Positions 1 to 8,794 of a stretch of 64,000 bases of DNA are shown one piece after another (position 1 is the stretch's first letter; each line of letters starts with the position of its first letter). The position numbers were made by a program, and so were the translations under genes. Source of the stretch: Octadecabacter sp. SW4 (lineage in GTDB: Bacteria > Pseudomonadota > Alphaproteobacteria > Rhodobacterales > Rhodobacteraceae). Location of the stretch: contig NZ_CP042819.1 of NCBI RefSeq assembly GCF_008065155.1, forward strand, positions 744,001 through 808,000, given 5' to 3'. Below the pieces are notes generated by a model. That model saw only the letters and a list, made by a program, of their open reading frames with translations, had not been told where the DNA came from and ran no database searches.

Positions 1-1258
1 TGTAGGCGTTCAGGTCCTCAAGCGGGCGTTGCGCGACACCGGTTTCCATCGCCGCCTTGGCGACGGCGCTGGCGACCACCCCGATCAGGCGCGGATCAAA
101 GGGTTTCGGGATCAGGTAATCGGGTCCGAAGGTCAGTTCTTCGCCGTGATAGGCCGCCGCGGCTTCGGCCGATGTGGTGGCGCGGGCAAGCGCGGCGATT
201 CCAGCGATACAGGCCAGTTGCATGTCGTCGTTGATTTCGGTCGCGCCCACATCGAGCGCGCCGCGAAAGATGAACGGAAAACACAGCACGTTATTGACCT
301 GATTGGGAAAATCGCTGCGCCCTGTGGCGATGATCGCTCCGGGGGCGACTTCGCGCGCCAGATCAGGCAGGATTTCCGGGGTCGGGTTGGCAAGGGCAAA
401 GATGATCGGGTCTTTGGCCATTTTCGCAACCATTTCGGGTTTCAGAACGCCGGGGCCTGACAGCCCAAGGAACATATCCGCGCCCTCGATCACCTCGGTC
501 AGGGTAGCTGCTTTGCTACCTTGGGCGTATTCGGCCTTTTGCGGCGTCATTTCGGTTTCGCGGCCTTGGTAAACCAGCCCATCAATATCGCAGAGCCAAA
601 CGTTTTCACGCCGCACCCCCAGTTTCAGCAGCATGTTGAGGCAGGCAATGCCCGCGGCCCCGCCGCCGGTGCTGACGATCTTGATGTCTTCGAACGTCTT
701 GCCCGCCACATGCAGCGCGTTGGTCGCTGCCGCACCGACGACGATGGCGGTGCCGTGCTGGTCGTCATGAAAGACGGGGATATTCATCCGCTCGCGACAC
801 AGCTTCTCGACGATGAAACAATCGGGTGCCTTGATGTCTTCGAGGTTAATCGCGCCGAAGGTGGGCTCAAGCGCGCAGACGATATCGGCCAGCTTTTCCG
901 GGTCCGGTTCATTCACTTCGATGTCGAAACAGTCGATGTTTGCAAATTTCTTGAACAGGACGGCCTTGCCCTCCATTACCGGTTTTGAGGCCAGCGCGCC
1001 GATATTGCCAAGGCCCAGCACAGCGGTGCCGTTGGTGACGACGGCCACCAGATTGCCGCGTGCGGTGTAGTCGCGCGCCGTGTCGGCGTTTTCCGTAATT
1101 TCGATGCAGGCTTCGGCCACGCCCGGGGAATAGGCGCGGGCCAGATCGCGGCCGTTCGCCAGCGGCTTGGTGGCGCGGATTTCCAGTTTTCCGGGCTTGG
1201 GGAGCCGGTGATAATCCAGTGCTGCCTGACGCAGGTTATCGCGCGGTGTTTCGGCCAT
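1..1258 (-). CDS. maeB: NADP-dependent malic enzyme, N-terminal part (runs off left edge)
   Basis: Oxidatively decarboxylates malate to pyruvate, linking the TCA cycle to pyruvate and NADPH supply; cytosolic. The minus-strand frame stays open from the ATG at 1258 to the window edge, giving 419 codons. It begins MAETPRDN and contains the malic-domain signature [10 protein letters not shown] and the partner segment [10 protein letters not shown], followed by a Rossmann region with [12 protein letters not shown]. Bacterial MaeB proteins are usually about 750 residues with a C-terminal phosphotransacetylase-like domain, so that domain should lie outside the window. A GGAGG ribosome site lies just upstream of the ATG. 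The promoter side contains a perfect 20-bp palindrome and a tandem repeat shared with the divergent cupin operon. Family assignment is secure; cofactor choice is inferred from the family. Confidence 0.93.
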   Translation of the reverse strand, partial: MAETPRDNLRQAALDYHRLPKPGKLEIRATKPLANGRDLARAYSPGVAEACIEITENADTARDYTARGNLVAVVTNGTAVLGLGNIGALASKPVMEGKAVLFKKFANIDCFDIEVNEPDPEKLADIVCALEPTFGAINLEDIKAPDCFIVEKLCRERMNIPVFHDDQHGTAIVVGAAATNALHVAGKTFEDIKIVSTGGGAAGIACLNMLLKLGVRRENVWLCDIDGLVYQGRETEMTPQKAEYAQGSKAATLTEVIEGADMFLGLSGPGVLKPEMVAKMAKDPIIFALANPTPEILPDLAREVAPGAIIATGRSDFPNQVNNVLCFPFIFRGALDVGATEINDDMQLACIAGIAALARATTSAEAAAAYHGEELTFGPDYLIPKPFDPRLIGVVASAVAKAAMETGVAQRPLEDLNAY

Positions 1259-1277
1259 GATGATCCTCCCGAGAATA

Positions 1278-1297
1278 ATGGTTTAATATTAAACCAT
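1278..1297. promoter_or_regulatory. Perfect 20-bp palindrome, candidate operator
   Basis: ATGGTTTAATATTAAACCAT is a perfect inverted repeat with an AATATT centre. It lies 20 bp upstream of the malic-enzyme start and about 110 bp before the divergent cupin gene. The size and symmetry fit a dimeric MarR/TetR/GntR-type repressor. The cognate regulator is not identifiable from the window. Confidence 0.55.
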
Positions 1298-1335
1298 CTT
1301 GCTTCCGTTGGGGAAGCTTGCTTCCGTTGGGGAAG
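1298..1335. repeat. Two perfect tandem copies of a 19-bp unit
   Basis: The unit CTTGCTTCCGTTGGGGAAG occupies 1298-1316 and again 1317-1335 without mismatch, directly after the 20-bp palindrome. It lies in the 146-bp intergenic space between malic enzyme and the cupin gene. It may be a duplicated binding site or a slippage duplication; I see no coding role. Confidence 0.8.
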
Positions 1336-1404
1336 CGCTGATGCGTGATTAAGCACGGATAACAGCTTCTTGCAAATCAAGAAGGTCGCGCGCAACTTAC
1401 GCCA

Positions 1405-2490
1405 ATGGACAAAACACACGAAATTCGCGCCGAGGTGGTCTTGCCCACCACATCCCTGCGTGACGATATCGGGTTTTTCACGAAAACCCTGAAAATGCGG
1501 ATGGATATGATTTATCCGGCGGACAATCCCGCCGTTGCAGTGTTCAGCGGCCACGGGCTGCGGGTGCGCCTTGATCAGGGAGCGGCAGGTGCCGGCCAGT
1601 TGCAGATCAACACCGACGATCCGGATTTTCTCAAGGGCACGCAGGTCGCGCCTGGCGGCACACAGATCACGATTGGCCCGCTGAATCCGCCGCTGGTCCT
1701 GCCCGACACCGACCATGCATTTGTCGTGCGCCGCCTGACAGATCAGGCGCCCTGGGTCATTGGCCGTGCGGGCATGCATTATCGTGACCTGATCCCGACC
1801 CGTCTGGGCGGGTCGATCATCGCCAGCCATATTCGCATTCCCGATGGCGGGCCGGTGCCCGATACGGTGCATTTCCACCGCGTCGGGTTTCAGCTGATCT
1901 TTTGTTATCGCGGCTGGGTCGATGTCTTATACGAGGATCAGGGTGGCCCGATCCGCCTGCACGCCGGTGATTGCTTTATCCAGCCGCCGGAGATCCGCCA
2001 TCGCGTGCTCGAGGCCTCGGACGGGATCGAGGTGATCGAGATCGGCGTGCCCGCCGAACACATCACCGAAATTGATCACGACATGCAACTGCCGACCCCC
2101 GATTTGCGTCCAGATCGCGAATGGCAGGGGCAGCGGTTTGTGCATAACGTCGGGGCAGATGCACCGTGGCATCCATTTCGCCTGACCGGCTATATTGCGC
2201 GCGACACCACCATCAATGATGCCACGAAATCCGTGGCGGGTGTGCAAGTCGTGCGGCGCGGGCAGGGGGCCACGACCCCTGCGCGCCACGATGCAGATAT
2301 CCTGTTCGGCTTTGTGATGGAGGGCCGTATGACCCTGCACGGCGAGGGCAAAGAACCGTATGACCTGAGCGCGGGCGATGCCTTTGTGATCCCGCCGGAT
2401 ATGGTGACCCACTGGGCTGACCCCTCTGATGATTTTGAACTGCTCGAGGTCAGCTTGCCCGGCGCGTTCAAGACCATGCCAGCACGCTAA
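1405..2490 (+). CDS. Double-cupin protein with N-terminal VOC-like segment
   Basis: A 361-residue soluble protein of unknown function. Residues 1-55 resemble half of a glyoxalase/VOC module (strand-helix pattern including DDIGFFTKTLKMR). A first cupin spans about 130-230, with HFHRVGFQLIF, a GD turn and PPEIRH. A second cupin spans about 275-350, with ILFGFVMEG, AGDAFVIPPD and a late histidine (THW). Histidines and acidic residues in both cupins could hold a metal. It lies 58 bp upstream of cdd on the same strand and may be first in the nucleoside salvage operon, although cdd has its own ribosome site. No clear Shine-Dalgarno precedes the ATG. A sugar- or nucleoside-related enzymatic or sensory role is inference from context only. 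Confidence 0.7.
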   Translation: MDKTHEIRAEVVLPTTSLRDDIGFFTKTLKMRMDMIYPADNPAVAVFSGHGLRVRLDQGAAGAGQLQINTDDPDFLKGTQVAPGGTQITIGPLNPPLVLPDTDHAFVVRRLTDQAPWVIGRAGMHYRDLIPTRLGGSIIASHIRIPDGGPVPDTVHFHRVGFQLIFCYRGWVDVLYEDQGGPIRLHAGDCFIQPPEIRHRVLEASDGIEVIEIGVPAEHITEIDHDMQLPTPDLRPDREWQGQRFVHNVGADAPWHPFRLTGYIARDTTINDATKSVAGVQVVRRGQGATTPARHDADILFGFVMEGRMTLHGEGKEPYDLSAGDAFVIPPDMVTHWADPSDDFELLEVSLPGAFKTMPAR

Positions 2491-2548
2491 GCTTGCCCCT
2501 TGCATCCCGCCTGCCAAGACCACAGAGTCAGGCACAAGGAGACCAGCC

Positions 2549-2953
2549 ATGAGCAGAACACAAGATCTGATAGATGCCGCGACAGCTGTGCGCGAACATG
2601 CCTATGCGCCCTATTCGGGTTTCAAGGTCGGCGCGGCCGTGCTGTCCACTGGCGGCACGGTCCACCGTGGATGCAATGTGGAAAACGCAGCCTACCCCGA
2701 AGGCACCTGTGCCGAAGCGGGTGCAATTGCCGCGATGGTCGCTGCCGGTGACGATGCCATCGCCGAGGTCGCCGTGATCGCCGACAGCCCGCTGCCAGTC
2801 AGCCCCTGTGGCGGGTGCCGCCAGAAGCTGGCGGAATTCAGCGCGCCCGACATCGTCGTGACGCTGGCCACCACGGATGGCAAGGTGCTGCATACGACTG
2901 TGGGTGAGTTGTTGCCCGGTGTCTTTTCCCAGGATTACATGGAGCGCAACTGA
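2549..2953 (+). CDS. cdd: Cytidine deaminase
   Basis: Hydrolytically deaminates cytidine and deoxycytidine to (deoxy)uridine in pyrimidine salvage; cytosolic zinc enzyme. The 134-residue length fits the short homotetrameric family. Zinc-binding and catalytic signatures are visible: TCAEAGA supplies the first Cys and the proton-shuttling Glu, and PCGGCRQ supplies the other two Cys. The ATG at 2549 is chosen because AAGGA lies just upstream and the protein then begins MSRTQDLI, matching the family N-terminus; the open frame itself extends further upstream. Its stop overlaps the start of deoA by one base, so the two are translationally coupled. Confidence 0.96.
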   Translation: MSRTQDLIDAATAVREHAYAPYSGFKVGAAVLSTGGTVHRGCNVENAAYPEGTCAEAGAIAAMVAAGDDAIAEVAVIADSPLPVSPCGGCRQKLAEFSAPDIVVTLATTDGKVLHTTVGELLPGVFSQDYMERN

Positions 2954-4254
2954 TGGATGCCCGCGCGATCATTGCCAAGGTGCGGCGCAAGCAGGATCTG
3001 GACGCCGACGAGATCAAGTGGTTCGCCAGCGGTCTTGCCAGCGGTGCCGTGAGTGATGCGCAGGCGGGCGCCTTTGCAATGGCTGTTTGTTTGAACGGGC
3101 TGGGCGAGGCGGGGCGCGTGGCCCTGACCCAAGGGATGCGCGACAGCGGTGACGTGCTGAAATGGGATATGGATGGTCCGGTTGTCGATAAACACTCCAG
3201 TGGCGGGGTGGGCGATTGCACCTCGCTGATCCTTGCGCCCGCGCTGGCGGCTTGCGGCGTTTATGTGCCGATGATTTCGGGGCGCGGCCTTGGCCATACG
3301 GGCGGGACGCTTGACAAGCTTGAGTCCATCCCCGGCTATGACAGCAATATCACCGATGCACAGTTGCGCAAGATTACCCGCGAAGTGGGCTGCTGCATCA
3401 TTGGCGCGACAGGATCGATCGCGCCGGCTGACAAACGGCTTTATGGCGTGCGCGATGTGACGGCAACGGTGGAAAGCATCGACCTGATCACCGCGTCCAT
3501 CCTGTCAAAAAAGCTGGCGGCGGGGCTTGGCGCGTTGATGCTGGACGTCAAGGTCGGCAGTGGTGCCTTTATGAAAACGCCGGATGACGCGCGCGCGCTT
3601 GCACGTTCGCTGGTGGACACTGCCAATGGGGCGGGCTGTGCCACTGCGGCCTTTATCACCGATATGGATCAACCGCTTGCGCCGACCCTTGGCAATGCGC
3701 TCGAGGTGGGGACCTGCATGGAGGTGCTGGCCGGAAACCGGCTGGCCGCGCCGCGCCTGCACGATCTGACTGTCGCCTTGGGGGGGCGATTGCTGGCGCT
3801 GGTTGGCCACGGTGAGGGCGAAGCCGAGGAGATGATTGGCGATGCCATTTCATCGGGTCGCGCGATGGAGCATTTCGCCGCGATGACGGCCGCGCTGGGC
3901 GGTCCGCCCGACATGGCCGACGACTGGCACACGCATCTGCCCAAAGCCCCAGTTGTGGGCGAGGTTCCGGCCCCCGAAAGCGGCCATATCAGCGCGATCA
4001 ACGGTGAAGCGCTGGGTTTTGCCGTGGTCGATATGGGGGGCGGGCGGCGCGTGGAGACCGACAGGATCGACCCCGCCGTGGGGCTGTCCGAAGTGGTGAT
4101 GCTGGGCACCAAGGTGACCCGCGGCGATCCGCTTGCCGTGATCCACGCCGCCGACGAGGACAGCGCCCAAGCTACAGCGCGGGCCGTTTTGGCGGCGATC
4201 ACCATCGGCGATGCACCGGACCTGCCCGACCTGATCCGCGAAAGGATAGAGTGA
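2953..4254 (+). CDS. deoA: Thymidine phosphorylase
   Basis: Phosphorolyses thymidine (and often deoxyuridine) to the free base and 2-deoxyribose-1-phosphate. The 433-residue protein has the usual length. Key features are the phosphate-binding segment KHSSGGVGDCTSL and, shortly after, GRGLGHTGGTLDKLE, which are the diagnostic family motifs, followed by the alpha/beta domain and a C-terminal domain. It overlaps cdd and deoB by one base each. Its base product can feed upp or catabolism, and its sugar product feeds deoB. Regulation is presumably at the operon level; no internal promoter was seen. Confidence 0.97.
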   Translation: MDARAIIAKVRRKQDLDADEIKWFASGLASGAVSDAQAGAFAMAVCLNGLGEAGRVALTQGMRDSGDVLKWDMDGPVVDKHSSGGVGDCTSLILAPALAACGVYVPMISGRGLGHTGGTLDKLESIPGYDSNITDAQLRKITREVGCCIIGATGSIAPADKRLYGVRDVTATVESIDLITASILSKKLAAGLGALMLDVKVGSGAFMKTPDDARALARSLVDTANGAGCATAAFITDMDQPLAPTLGNALEVGTCMEVLAGNRLAAPRLHDLTVALGGRLLALVGHGEGEAEEMIGDAISSGRAMEHFAAMTAALGGPPDMADDWHTHLPKAPVVGEVPAPESGHISAINGEALGFAVVDMGGGRRVETDRIDPAVGLSEVVMLGTKVTRGDPLAVIHAADEDSAQATARAVLAAITIGDAPDLPDLIRERIE

Positions 4255-5465
4255 TGCCTCGTGCCTTTTTGGTTGTGATTGACAGTGTTGGCATTGGCGG
4301 CGCACCCGATGCCGACCAGTTTTTCAACGGCGATGTGCCGGATACCGGTGCCAACACGGTGGGCCATATCGCGCGCGAATGTGCCGCCGGGCGCGCCGAT
4401 ACGGGGCGCAGCGGGCCGCTGCATGTGCCGACGTTGGATGCGCTGGGTCTTGGCGCTGCGCTCAAGCTGGCAAGCGGTGACGCGGCTGACGGATTGGACG
4501 CCACACCGACCGGTGCCTATGCGGCTGCCACCGAAGTGTCGCGCGGCAAGGACACGCCCTCGGGCCACTGGGAAATCGCGGGCGTTCCGGTGCCCTGGGA
4601 CTGGCACACATTTCCCGACACCGACCCCTGCTTTCCCGACGATCTGGTCGTGCAGGTCTGTGAAACGGCGGGCACCGGTGGCATTCTTGGCAATCGTCAC
4701 GCATCCGGCACCGTGATCCTTGACGAAGAAGGCGCGCGCCACATGAAAACCGGCTGGCCGATTTGCTACACCTCGGCGGATTCCGTGTTCCAGATTGCCG
4801 CGCACGAGGAAACCTTTGGCCTTGATCGCTTGCTGGATCTGTGTCGCGCACTTGCGCCCACGCTGCATGCCATGAAGATCGGTCGTGTGATCGCCCGCCC
4901 CTTTGTGGGGGACGCCCAAAGCGGGTTTCAGCGCACGCCGCATCGCCGTGATTTTGCGATTGCACCACCCGCGCCAACCCTGTGCGATTGGGTCAAGGAT
5001 GCCGGGAGAAAGGTCCATGCCGTTGGAAAGATTGGCGATATTTTCTCGATGCAGGGTATTGATGACGTGGTCAAGGGCAAGGATATTGACCTGATGGGCC
5101 ATTTGAATGCGCTGGTGGACGGGGCAGAGGACGGGTCGCTGACATTCGCCAATTTTGTCGAGTTTGACAGCGAATACGGCCATCGCCGCGACCCCGCCGG
5201 ATATGCGCGCCACCTCGAATGGTTCGATGCCGAACTGGCAAAAATCCTGCCGTGCCTGCGCCCCGATGACATGCTGATTGTCACCGCCGATCACGGCAAT
5301 GACCCGACATGGGTCGGCACCGATCACACCCGCGAACGGGTGCCGGTTCTTGTGCATGGCGCAGGCACAAGGGACTTGGGGCATGTCGGGTTTGTTGATA
5401 TCGCTGCCAGCGTGGCGCAGCATCTGGGCGTGCCATCACAGGGAACCGGAAAGACATTTCCATGA
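4254..5465 (+). CDS. deoB: Phosphopentomutase
   Basis: Interconverts (deoxy)ribose-1-phosphate and (deoxy)ribose-5-phosphate, so that nucleoside sugars enter central metabolism. It is a member of the alkaline-phosphatase superfamily and needs two metal ions. The N-terminal DSVGIGGAPDA and the C-terminal TADHGNDPTW followed by GTDHTRE carry the metal-binding Asp/His residues. At 403 residues it has the normal length. The ATG at 4254, overlapping the deoA stop, is preferred; an in-frame GTG at 4251 would add one residue. Its stop overlaps the add start in an ATGA junction. Confidence 0.96.
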   Translation: MPRAFLVVIDSVGIGGAPDADQFFNGDVPDTGANTVGHIARECAAGRADTGRSGPLHVPTLDALGLGAALKLASGDAADGLDATPTGAYAAATEVSRGKDTPSGHWEIAGVPVPWDWHTFPDTDPCFPDDLVVQVCETAGTGGILGNRHASGTVILDEEGARHMKTGWPICYTSADSVFQIAAHEETFGLDRLLDLCRALAPTLHAMKIGRVIARPFVGDAQSGFQRTPHRRDFAIAPPAPTLCDWVKDAGRKVHAVGKIGDIFSMQGIDDVVKGKDIDLMGHLNALVDGAEDGSLTFANFVEFDSEYGHRRDPAGYARHLEWFDAELAKILPCLRPDDMLIVTADHGNDPTWVGTDHTRERVPVLVHGAGTRDLGHVGFVDIAASVAQHLGVPSQGTGKTFP

Positions 5466-6448
5466 CGTTCAACTCCATGCCAAAGGTCGAATTGCACCTG
5501 CATCTGGAGGGGGCCGCACCGCCTGCGTTCATCGCTGGTCTTGCCCGTGAAAAAAGCATCGATATCAGCGAGATATTCGATGAAAACGGCGGCTATGCCT
5601 ATCGCGATTTTGAACATTTCCTGCGCGTTTATGAGGCTGCTTGCACCACGCTGACCGGCCCCGAGGAATTTTACCGTCTGACCAAGGCGGTGCTGGAAGA
5701 AAGCGCCAGCCACGGCGTTGTCTATTCCGAAACCTTCCTGTCGCCCGATTTTTGCGGCGGTGGCGATCTGTCTGCCTGGCGCGACTATCTGGCGGCGATG
5801 GAAATGGCCGCCGACGAGGCCGAGCGCGATATGGGTATCACGCTGCGCGGCATCATTACCTGCATCCGCCATTTCGGCCCCGAACAGGCCAAAACCGCCG
5901 CCAAATGCGCCGCTGAAACCAAGGGCCGCTTCATCACCGGCTTTGGTATGGCGGGGGCGGAAATGGTCGGACGTCCGGGCGATTACGCCTATAGTTTCGA
6001 CATGGCGCGCGAGGCCGGATTGCAACTGACCTGCCATGCGGGCGAATGGGGCGGGCCGGATATGGTGGCCGACACGATCCGCGATCTGCGGGTTGAACGC
6101 ATCGGCCACGGAATCAATGCGATCAAAGACCCCGCGCTGGTCGATCAGATGGCGCAAACAGGTGTCGTGCTCGAGGTTTGCCCGGGGTCAAATGTTTTTC
6201 TCAAGGCGTCGGGGGGCTGGGCCGATCACCCGATCAAACCCTTGCGCGATGCAGGCGTCAAGGTGACGGTGTCGACCGACGATCCACCGTTTTTCCACAC
6301 CACGATGACGGATGAATTTGTAAATCTGGCCAAGACATTCGGCTGGGACGACAGCGATTTGCGCGCGCTTAACGAAACCGCCCTTGCGGCGGCGTTCTGT
6401 GATGAGGACACCCGCGCCAAGATCGCCAAAAAGCTGGAGGCCACATGA
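5462..6448 (+). CDS. add: Adenosine deaminase family enzyme
   Basis: Predicted to convert adenosine (and deoxyadenosine) to inosine in purine salvage; cytosolic zinc enzyme of the amidohydrolase superfamily. The 328-residue protein shows the family metal and catalytic motifs in order: HLHLEG at residues 12-17, CHAGEW near the middle, an IGHGI segment, and STDDPPFF near the C-terminus. Adenine deaminases share this fold and similar motifs, so adenine as substrate cannot be excluded. The gene sits between deoB and upp with 4-bp overlaps on both sides, which supports a role in nucleoside recycling. Confidence 0.92.
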   Translation: MTFNSMPKVELHLHLEGAAPPAFIAGLAREKSIDISEIFDENGGYAYRDFEHFLRVYEAACTTLTGPEEFYRLTKAVLEESASHGVVYSETFLSPDFCGGGDLSAWRDYLAAMEMAADEAERDMGITLRGIITCIRHFGPEQAKTAAKCAAETKGRFITGFGMAGAEMVGRPGDYAYSFDMAREAGLQLTCHAGEWGGPDMVADTIRDLRVERIGHGINAIKDPALVDQMAQTGVVLEVCPGSNVFLKASGGWADHPIKPLRDAGVKVTVSTDDPPFFHTTMTDEFVNLAKTFGWDDSDLRALNETALAAAFCDEDTRAKIAKKLEAT

Positions 6449-7077
6449 GCGAACACCTGACCCACGTCACCCACCCGTTGGTGCAACACAAGCTGAGCCT
6501 GATGCGCGACAAACACACGTCCACCGCCGTTTTCCGCCAGCTTCTGCGCGAGATTTCGCAGCTGCTGGCCTATGAGGTCACGCGCGATCTGCCGCTGACC
6601 ACGCGCCGGATCGAGACGCCGATGGAATCGATGGACGCCCCGGTCCTGGATGGCAAAAAGCTCGCGCTGGTGTCGATCTTGCGGGCCGGAAACGGGTTGC
6701 TTGATGGGGTGCTTGAACTGGTCCCATCGGCCCGCGTCGGTTTTGTCGGGCTTTACCGTGACGAAGAAACCCTGAAGCCGGTGCAGTATTACTGCAAGCT
6801 GCCCGAAGCGCTCGAGGATCGCCTTGTGATCGCCGTTGATCCGATGCTGGCGACCGGAAATTCATCCGTGGCGGCAATGGATTTGCTGAAAGAAGCGGGC
6901 GCGACCAACATCCGGTTTTTGTGCCTGCTGGCCGCGCCCGAGGGAATCGCGCGTATGAAAGAAGCCCATCCAGATATCCCCATCGTCACAGCGGCTGTGG
7001 ATAACTGCCTCAACGAGCATGGATATATTGTTCCGGGGCTAGGTGATGCGGGTGATCGGATGTTTGGCACAAAATAG
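6445..7077 (+). CDS. upp: Uracil phosphoribosyltransferase
   Basis: Makes UMP from uracil and PRPP. The 210-residue length is standard. The PRPP-binding loop appears as [11 protein letters not shown], and the C-terminal uracil-recognition segment as [15 protein letters not shown]. The final gene of the cdd-deoA-deoB-add-upp run, overlapping add by ATGA. Placement at the end makes sense: cytidine deaminase and a nucleoside phosphorylase release uracil, which this enzyme recaptures. No obvious rho-independent terminator follows before the next gene at 7165. Confidence 0.97.
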   Translation: MSEHLTHVTHPLVQHKLSLMRDKHTSTAVFRQLLREISQLLAYEVTRDLPLTTRRIETPMESMDAPVLDGKKLALVSILRAGNGLLDGVLELVPSARVGFVGLYRDEETLKPVQYYCKLPEALEDRLVIAVDPMLATGNSSVAAMDLLKEAGATNIRFLCLLAAPEGIARMKEAHPDIPIVTAAVDNCLNEHGYIVPGLGDAGDRMFGTK

Positions 7078-7164
7078 CGGCCCAAATTGGTGCTCATTTG
7101 GCGTCAATGGCTTTACTTATTAGCTATTGTTCGCCATTCTAACCCCATATCTTGTGGGGGCAGT

Positions 7165-8739
7165 ATGAAGACGCGTGTATTTTTGACAGCGACAATCGTT
7201 GCGATGGGTTTGGGTGGTGCTGCAATGGCGCAGGCGCTGCGTAACGCCGATGGACCCGCGGAAACGCCGCCCGCGTCATTTACTGCCAACCAATATGTGG
7301 ATAGCCGTGGCTGCGTTTACATTCGCGCTGGTATTTCCGGAAATGTGACATGGGTGCCGCGTGTGAACCGGTCGCGCCGACAGCTGTGTGGCTTTGAACC
7401 GTCGCTGGGTGGGGCAACGCAGGTCGCTACGGCAACGCCGACCCCAGCGCCTGCACCAGTTCCAACGCCAACACCCCAAGCACCTGCACCGACACCTGTT
7501 GTGGCCCCGGCGCCGCAGCCTGCGCCCGCTGCCCGGCAAACGCCCCCCGCCGCCATTCCGCAACCCGCGCCCGTGACGCCCACGCCGCGCGTGGTCGCAA
7601 CGCCTGCACCGGAACCTGCGCCGCGCACAATGACCCGCTCGGAGTTTTGTGAAGGGCGCAGTGGACCGCAACCCGGTTTCATCAGCGACCGCACGGGCGA
7701 GACGATCGTTTGTGGTGCGCCAGCCGTTACCCAGGTGGCCGCAGTTGTTCCCCCGACGCTGCAACCAACGCCCGCTACCGCGCCGCAACCAACCCCCGCC
7801 ACCGCTTCGCGACCACGGCTGAGCCGGGCCGAGGCCTGTGCCGATAGTGCCGCGACGGGTCGTCAATATGCCAGCACCCTGACCGGTGCGTTGCTGCAAT
7901 GCGGCCCGCAAACCGGCGCGGTCATCAGTGCCAGCGTCGCGGGCACAATCGGCTCCGGCCCCCTTGTGGCCCCGTCCGGGCGCACACCCGTTAATCGCGC
8001 AACGGCCTGCGCCGATATGCAAGCCACCGGGCGGCGCTATGTCAGTACCTCCACGGGTCTGCCGCTGGATTGCGGTTCGCAAGGCGGGATCATGGCCGCA
8101 CTCTTTGGTTGGGGGCGCACGCCAACGGTGCCGACGACTCGCGCTGTGCAGCCTGAAATGCTGACCTATGGGCGCACGCTGGGCACCGCCGCCGCGCCAC
8201 GGTCCTGCACCAGCATCGGCATGACGGGCGGCACTGGCTATGGATTGAATTGCCAGACCAGCCCGGAAATTGTGACACGCTCGGCACGGGGGTTTGGCCG
8301 CACACCACCCTATTCGAATCCCGAATTTACAGGCGCCTGGACGGCGGCGCGCGCGCCCGTGACGCCCGATGGTTATACCAAGGTTTGGGATGATGGGCGC
8401 CTTAACAGCCAGCGCGGCCTGCCCGAAGGAAACGCCCAAGGTCTGCGCCAGCCGGAGGCAACACCTGCCACGCGGGTGTCAACGCGGTCGGTGCAGCAAC
8501 CCGCCGCGACTGCGGATCGGTTTGTGCAGGTTGCGACCTATGCCTCGCGCGCGGATGCGCAACGGGTCGCACAGGGTCTGCGCGCCCAGGGTCTGCCCAT
8601 GCGGATCGGCGTCTATACGCGCGGAGGCACTGAATACCGGATCGTCATGGCGGGGCCGTTCAATTCGGCAACAGCCTTGCAAAGCGCGCTGAACACCGTG
8701 CGCGGCGCAGGTTACAGCGGCGCAAGCACCCGCAACTGA
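7165..8739 (+). CDS. Exported SPOR-domain protein with Pro/Ala-rich linkers and Cys-pair repeats
   Basis: A 524-residue predicted periplasmic or envelope protein. Residues 1-24 form a signal peptide ending around AMAQA. Three modules follow in Pro/Ala/Thr-rich linkers, each with two cysteines exactly 21 residues apart: C162/C183, C225/C246 and C282/C303. A further pair at C50/C75 and another at C348/C363 precede a C-terminal SPOR domain (about 445-520) of the type that binds denuded septal peptidoglycan. The ATG at 7165 is chosen because it gives the signal peptide; upstream in-frame codons exist. A short inverted repeat (CCCCA at 7143-7147, TGGGG at 7155-7159) covers the likely ribosome site. 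Function beyond cell-wall binding is unknown. Confidence 0.85.
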   Translation: MKTRVFLTATIVAMGLGGAAMAQALRNADGPAETPPASFTANQYVDSRGCVYIRAGISGNVTWVPRVNRSRRQLCGFEPSLGGATQVATATPTPAPAPVPTPTPQAPAPTPVVAPAPQPAPAARQTPPAAIPQPAPVTPTPRVVATPAPEPAPRTMTRSEFCEGRSGPQPGFISDRTGETIVCGAPAVTQVAAVVPPTLQPTPATAPQPTPATASRPRLSRAEACADSAATGRQYASTLTGALLQCGPQTGAVISASVAGTIGSGPLVAPSGRTPVNRATACADMQATGRRYVSTSTGLPLDCGSQGGIMAALFGWGRTPTVPTTRAVQPEMLTYGRTLGTAAAPRSCTSIGMTGGTGYGLNCQTSPEIVTRSARGFGRTPPYSNPEFTGAWTAARAPVTPDGYTKVWDDGRLNSQRGLPEGNAQGLRQPEATPATRVSTRSVQQPAATADRFVQVATYASRADAQRVAQGLRAQGLPMRIGVYTRGGTEYRIVMAGPFNSATALQSALNTVRGAGYSGASTRN

Positions 8740-8752
8740 TTTCTCCCGGGGA

Positions 8753-8786
8753 AAGGCCCTGCACCAGCTACGCAGGGTCTTTTCTT
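8753..8786 (+). terminator. Rho-independent terminator after the SPOR gene
   Basis: AGGCCCTGC at 8754-8762 pairs with GCAGGGTCT at 8772-8780 (one G-T pair), followed by a T-rich run. It lies just past the SPOR gene stop and in the 55-bp gap between convergent genes. Confidence 0.8.
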
Positions 8787-8794
8787 GTCTGGAC

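Noticed and set aside
3669..5423. Long open frame on the minus strand (584 codons)
   Set aside because: It is antisense to deoA and deoB, whose motifs are complete. The frame is open because of high GC content at third codon positions and shows no family motif.
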